10,318 bases of DNA from Cytophagaceae bacterium (GTDB taxonomy: Bacteria > Bacteroidota > Bacteroidia > Cytophagales > Flexibacteraceae): the NCBI GenBank assembly GCA_947464365.1, contig CANHWS010000108.1, positions 1 through 10,318 on the forward strand, read 5' to 3'. Both the position numbers and the translations under genes were made by a program. The notes under the pieces were generated by a model. The model did no database searches and had not been told where the DNA came from. It worked only from the letters and a program-made list of their open reading frames with translations. Positions 6,526 to 10,318 of the stretch are shown one piece after another; positions within the stretch are counted from its first letter, which is position 1; the number at the start of each line of letters is the position of its first letter.

Positions 6526-6567
6526 CAGGCTTAATCCAGAGCGAGCGCAGCAAGTCGTGCCACAGAT

Positions 6568-8406
6568 ATGTTTGACAGTAGAGTAGCCATCGTCCGATTC
6601 GTTTTTTTCTTTGTCGGGTTCGTGTTTTTGGTGCGTCTATTCTACATCCAGATCATCGACGAGACATACAAAGGTGCCGCCGACATGAACGCCCTCAAGA
6701 AGGTGCCAGACAATGCCTATCGTGGGTTGATCTATGACAGGAAGGGCCGCCTGATCGTCAACAACCAAGTCGTTTTTGACATCACGGTAATCCCCCGCGA
6801 GCTCAAGAAGGGTGGGATGGATACCATAGGTTTCTGCAACCTTGTTGGCATCACGATGGAAGAGTTCCGCGAGAAGATCCGGGACGCCAAGATATATAGT
6901 CGTGTCAAGGCCTCAGCTTTTATTAGGCAGCTGTCTCAGGAGGAGGCCGCACGCATCATCGAGCACCTGAACGAGTACCCAGGTTTTTATACCACTACCC
7001 GCACCGTTAGGGCCTACGAGTATCCTTGTATGGCACATGCAATTGGCTATATGGGCGAGATCAGCCGTGGGCAGCTGGACAACAAAGAAAAATATGGCTA
7101 TTACCAAATGGGTGACTACCTCGGCATCACGGGCATAGAGGGTCAATACGAACGCCAACTTAGGGGGCGTCGCGGAACCAAGTTCATCATGGTCGATGTG
7201 CATGGGGTGGACAAAGGGCCCTTCAAGAACGGCATCTATGACACTAGTGCCAGTAAGGGGCAAGATCTGTATTCGACCGTGGACATCATGCTGCAGCAAT
7301 ATGGCGAGAAGCTAATGGTCAATAAGGCTGGCAGTATTGTGGCTATTGAGCCTAGCACGGGTGAGATTTTGGCCTTTATCAGTGCACCAATCTACGACCC
7401 CGGCCTGCTGACAGGCCGCAACTTTGGCAAAAACTACAAGGTTCTTCAGAAGGATAGCACCAAACCCTTATTCAACAGGGCGATGATGGCGATGTACCCT
7501 CCGGGATCGATCTTCAAGACATTGCAGGCTCTGACGGCTATGCAGATGGGCCTAATCGATAGCAACACCACCTATCCTTGCAACAAATCGATCGTTAACT
7601 GCCACGCACACCCAAACCCCTGTAATCTCCGACAGGCCATTCAGTGGAGTTGCAACCCCTATTTTGTGCAGGTCTATCGCCGGATTATCAACCAAAACAA
7701 GGCTGCCAGCACCTTTGTGGATACCCGCATTGGGTACGAGCGTTGGCTAGAGTATATTAGATCCTTCGGGCTGGGTGCTAAGCTAGGCATCGATCTGCCT
7801 GCCGAGCAAAAGGGTATCCTGAAGAAGGTGGCCTATTTTGACAAGGTTTATGGCCAGAACCGCTGGAAGTTCAGCAATATATATAGTATGAGTATCGGGC
7901 AAGGTGAGCTTGGGCTACTGCCTGTCCAGATGGCCAACTTGGCTTGTATCTTGGCTAACAAAGGCTGGTACAAGGTCCCTCACTTCGAAAGGGGTCTAGG
8001 TGATAGCGGCAAGGTCAACCCTGTGTTTCAGGAAGTGCACCGCACAATGATCGACCCGCAGCACTATACACTTATCCGTCAAGGAATGCGCCTAGCCGTC
8101 TCGAACGGTACGGCCTGGAGCAAGGTGGATATGAAGTCGATCCCGATTTGTGGCAAGACGGGCACAGCACAGACCAGCTCAGGCAAGGACCACTCTGTTT
8201 TTACATGTTTTGCTCCGATGGATAACCCCAAGATTGCGATTGCGTGTTTTGTAGAGAATGCGGGTTTTGGTGGCTTTACAGCTGCACCGATTGCTAGCCT
8301 GATGGTTGAAAAGTATCTTAACGACACCATCCAACGCAAAAACCTCGAGAAACACATGCTGGATCAAGACTATATGTCAGCCTACCGCAACAAAACTGCC
8401 CGATAG
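6568..8406 (+). CDS. mrdA: Penicillin-binding protein 2 (elongation-specific peptidoglycan transpeptidase)
   Basis: This 612-residue class B PBP cross-links new glycan strands in the lateral wall as partner of RodA. It is anchored in the inner membrane with its catalytic domain in the periplasm. A single N-terminal membrane helix (about 6-29) precedes the PBP-dimer/pedestal region, whose entry motif YRGLIYDRKGRLI is at 51-63. The transpeptidase domain covers about 255-590, with all three active-site motifs: S314-I-F-K317 (PPGSIFKT), S361-C-N363 and K530-T-G532 (CGKTGTAQ). Just before the SxN motif is a Cys/His-rich stretch (C338, C345, H346, H348, C352, plus C362 inside the motif). Length is normal for PBP2. 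It has its own promoter and lies 72 nt upstream of rodA without a terminator between, so the two are probably one operon. The pairing with rodA separates it from the division paralogue FtsI. Confidence 0.95.
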   Translation: MFDSRVAIVRFVFFFVGFVFLVRLFYIQIIDETYKGAADMNALKKVPDNAYRGLIYDRKGRLIVNNQVVFDITVIPRELKKGGMDTIGFCNLVGITMEEFREKIRDAKIYSRVKASAFIRQLSQEEAARIIEHLNEYPGFYTTTRTVRAYEYPCMAHAIGYMGEISRGQLDNKEKYGYYQMGDYLGITGIEGQYERQLRGRRGTKFIMVDVHGVDKGPFKNGIYDTSASKGQDLYSTVDIMLQQYGEKLMVNKAGSIVAIEPSTGEILAFISAPIYDPGLLTGRNFGKNYKVLQKDSTKPLFNRAMMAMYPPGSIFKTLQALTAMQMGLIDSNTTYPCNKSIVNCHAHPNPCNLRQAIQWSCNPYFVQVYRRIINQNKAASTFVDTRIGYERWLEYIRSFGLGAKLGIDLPAEQKGILKKVAYFDKVYGQNRWKFSNIYSMSIGQGELGLLPVQMANLACILANKGWYKVPHFERGLGDSGKVNPVFQEVHRTMIDPQHYTLIRQGMRLAVSNGTAWSKVDMKSIPICGKTGTAQTSSGKDHSVFTCFAPMDNPKIAIACFVENAGFGGFTAAPIASLMVEKYLNDTIQRKNLEKHMLDQDYMSAYRNKTAR

Positions 8407-8478
8407 GCCCAGATACCGGTTAATCCAGAACCAACCAGACAGTGCCAGACCTAAATCAGTCAACCAACCACAACCTCA

Positions 8479-9762
8479 ATGCCCCAAAATAGCCGACAAG
8501 AACTTGTGAGCCGAGGGCTAGACTGGCCTACCATCATGCTATATGCAGCCATGGTAATCTTTGGCTGGATGAACATCCACGCTGCCGTTTATTCTGGCGA
8601 GGACTTGTCGGCCATGTTCAGCCTTGATCTCAACTCGGGGCGGCAGCTGTTGTTCGTAGGGTTGTCTATGATCCTGATTGTAGCCGTTATGACAACGGAC
8701 TTCAAGTTTTATGATGACTTTGCCTACATCATCTATGGAGTGGTGATTGTGTTGTTGTTATTGGTCTTGGTGATCGGGAAGGAGGTGGCGGGCTCTAAAT
8801 CCTGGCTGGGTGTTGGTAGTTTCGGCATCCAACCGGCTGAGTTTGCGAAGTTGGCAACGGCCCTCGCACTCGCCAAGTACATCAGCATCCCGACCGTGAA
8901 GCTGGAGCGACGGATGGAACAACTTACAGTGGCGGGGCTGATAGGTTTGCCAGCCATTTTGGTCCTGCTCCAGAACGATACGGGTAGTACCTTGGTCTTT
9001 TCCTGTTTTATCATCGTGCTGTTCCGCGAGGGGCTACCCGGGTTTTACCCAGGGCTTGGCATCACGGCAGTAGCCTTGTTGGTCCTGACCCTCTTGATCC
9101 CAAAGCTGTATCTGAGCATTGGCCTTGTTGTGATTGCCGTTGCTTTCACCATCTTGGTTGACCGACGGCAGCGCAATTACATCGCGATTGGGGTGGCTTT
9201 GGTGCTGGTTTTGGGCATTGTACAGGGGGTTGACTACTTTGTCAATGATGTGCTGCAACCCCACCAACAGAGCCGCATCAAGGTCCTGATTGACCCCAAT
9301 AGCGACCCACTTGGTGCTGGCTGGAACGTTACGCAATCCAAAATTGCGATTGGCTCGGGGGGCTTTGCAGGCAAGGGTTTTATGTTCGGCACCCAGACCA
9401 AGTTTGATTTTGTGCCAGCCCAAAGCACAGACTTTATCTTCTGCACCGTGGGCGAGGAGTGGGGTTGGGTAGGTAGCCTTGGCCTTATTGGCGCCTTCAT
9501 GACCTTGCTTTTCCGGATCACGATGATTGCGGAGCGACAGAAAACACGGTTTGCAAGGGTCTATGGCTACGGGGTGGCCTCAGTCTTCTTTTTCCACTTC
9601 ACAATCAATCTTGGGATGACAGTCGGGCTTTTCCCGGTGATCGGGATCCCCTTGCCCTTCTTTAGCTATGGGGGCAGTAGTATGCTGTCGTTCACGGTCC
9701 TGCTGTTCATTTTACTGAAGCTTGATGCCCATCGTGGCCAAATGTTGCAGCGTATCATTTAG
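8479..9762 (+). CDS. rodA: RodA, SEDS-family peptidoglycan glycosyltransferase
   Basis: This 427-residue polytopic inner-membrane protein polymerises lipid II into glycan strands and works with PBP2. About ten hydrophobic helices follow a short cytoplasmic N-terminus (MPQNSRQELVSRGLDW). SEDS hallmarks are GSKSWLGVGSFGIQPAEFAK in the first half, and DPNSDPLGAGWNVTQSKIAI with GSGGFAGKG in the large extracytoplasmic loop. D276 of the DPLG motif corresponds to the family's essential Asp, as I recall it. FVPAQSTDFIFCTVGEEWG and PLPFFSYGGSSML near the C-terminus complete the pattern. ATG 8479 is the natural start; no Shine-Dalgarno is visible. It follows mrdA by 72 nt in the same direction, and this pairing distinguishes it from FtsW. 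No terminator is seen before recR. Confidence 0.95.
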   Translation: MPQNSRQELVSRGLDWPTIMLYAAMVIFGWMNIHAAVYSGEDLSAMFSLDLNSGRQLLFVGLSMILIVAVMTTDFKFYDDFAYIIYGVVIVLLLLVLVIGKEVAGSKSWLGVGSFGIQPAEFAKLATALALAKYISIPTVKLERRMEQLTVAGLIGLPAILVLLQNDTGSTLVFSCFIIVLFREGLPGFYPGLGITAVALLVLTLLIPKLYLSIGLVVIAVAFTILVDRRQRNYIAIGVALVLVLGIVQGVDYFVNDVLQPHQQSRIKVLIDPNSDPLGAGWNVTQSKIAIGSGGFAGKGFMFGTQTKFDFVPAQSTDFIFCTVGEEWGWVGSLGLIGAFMTLLFRITMIAERQKTRFARVYGYGVASVFFFHFTINLGMTVGLFPVIGIPLPFFSYGGSSMLSFTVLLFILLKLDAHRGQMLQRII

Positions 9763-9772
9763 TGCCCGCCTA

Positions 9773-9808
9773 TTTGCCCATAAGTTTGGTGTGGTCTCCC
9801 TACCTTTG
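9773..9808 (+). promoter_or_regulatory. Promoter-like element immediately before recR
   Basis: TACCTTTG (9801-9808) matches TAnnTTTG exactly. A TTTG at 9773-9776 is 24 nt upstream, slightly longer than the usual spacing; another at 9785-9788 is too close. The predicted start site near 9815 would leave about 4 nt before the recR ATG at 9819, a nearly leaderless message. recR could also be read from the mrdA-rodA transcript. Confidence 0.45.
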
Positions 9809-9818
9809 ACCTGACCTT

Positions 9819-10318
9819 ATGCAGTTCACCTCACGCCTGATCGAAAATGCTGTCAATGAGATTTCCCGCCTGCCTGGCATCGGGAAGAAGTCAGCTTTGC
9901 GTGCGGTCCTACATATCCTGAAGCAGGACGAAAAAATGGCCCTCCAGCTTGCTGAAAGCATCAGGGCGGTGCGGCTAGAAATTAAACTATGCCAGACCTG
10001 CTTCAATATTAGTGATCTGGAACATTGCAGCATCTGCACCAACGAGCGGCGCGACCGGACCATCTTATGTGTGGTTGAGGATATGCGTGACGTGATGGCC
10101 CTAGAGAACACAGCCCAGTACCGAGGTGTTTATCATGTGTTGGGTGGCGTGATATCTCCCATAAATGGCATTGGCCCATCTGATCTAAGGATAGAGCAGT
10201 TGATCAATCGTGTGGAGCTGGCACAAGACAATCCCATTGCAGAGGTCATTTTGGCCCTGAGCCCCACGATGGAAGGCGACACCACCGGGCTATACCTCCA
10301 ACGCATGTTGGCAGGCAA
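9819..10318 (+). CDS. recR: Recombination mediator protein RecR, 3'-truncated by the window edge
   Basis: The first 166 residues are present, of about 200 in the family; the frame is open at the right edge. RecR acts with RecO (and RecF) to load RecA onto SSB-coated single-stranded DNA during gap repair. The N-terminal helix-hairpin-helix carries LPGIGKKSALR (18-28). A C4 zinc finger follows: C58, C61, C70, C73. The Toprim domain begins near 81 (ILCVVEDMRDVMALE, conserved E87) and includes YRGVYHVLGGVISPINGIGP (101-120) and SPTMEGDTTGLYL (148-160). The start MQFTSRLIENAVNEISRLPG aligns with the family's normal beginning, so ATG 9819 is secure. The gene lies 56 nt after rodA with its own promoter-like element. 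The missing part is only the C-terminal Walker B-like end. Confidence 0.96.
   Translation, partial: MQFTSRLIENAVNEISRLPGIGKKSALRAVLHILKQDEKMALQLAESIRAVRLEIKLCQTCFNISDLEHCSICTNERRDRTILCVVEDMRDVMALENTAQYRGVYHVLGGVISPINGIGPSDLRIEQLINRVELAQDNPIAEVILALSPTMEGDTTGLYLQRMLAG

Overview
The window looks like a chromosomal segment of a Bacteroidota (Bacteroidetes) bacterium. The evidence is promoter-like TTG…TAnnTTTG elements, no Shine-Dalgarno sequences ahead of the starts, a periplasmic-propeller/Y_Y_Y histidine kinase paired with a LuxR-type regulator, TM2-domain proteins (one a lipoprotein), and a Bacteroidetes-style PBP2 with CHxHPxP just before the SxN motif. I cannot place it below phylum. No insertion sequence, phage gene, CRISPR array, tRNA or rRNA was found, and the region reads as core rather than accessory DNA.

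Left part (1-1790): a small membrane-protein cluster. It holds a 5'-truncated TM2-domain gene (+), a DUF2752 gene (-) and a TM2-domain lipoprotein gene (-). The lipoprotein gene has a recognisable promoter and a strong 19-bp hairpin terminator. The two TM2 proteins are paralogues that share an HRFYLGY motif and a DFIRIxxGDL C-terminus.

Middle (1914-5921): a two-component system. A 1071-residue sensor kinase (signal peptide, about 600 residues of Reg_prop-type beta-propeller, Y_Y_Y domain, one membrane helix, HisKA_3 and HATPase) is followed 132 nt later by a 219-residue NarL/LuxR-type response regulator. The kinase starts divergently from the TM2 lipoprotein gene.

Intergenic block (5922-6567): 646 bp with no convincing protein gene. 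It contains a consensus-type promoter (TTG-N20-TACTTTTG) followed about 105 nt after its expected start site by a rho-independent-type terminator. This is the outline of an unannotated small RNA of about 145 nt and is the best candidate for something new here. The mrdA promoter region follows, with two inverted repeats.

Right part (6568-10318): mrdA (PBP2) and rodA form the elongasome pair. RodA polymerises glycan strands from lipid II and PBP2 cross-links them. A 3'-truncated recR follows, with its own promoter-like element placed so close to the ATG that the predicted leader is only about 4 nt. The mreBCD genes that often precede mrdA-rodA are not in the window.
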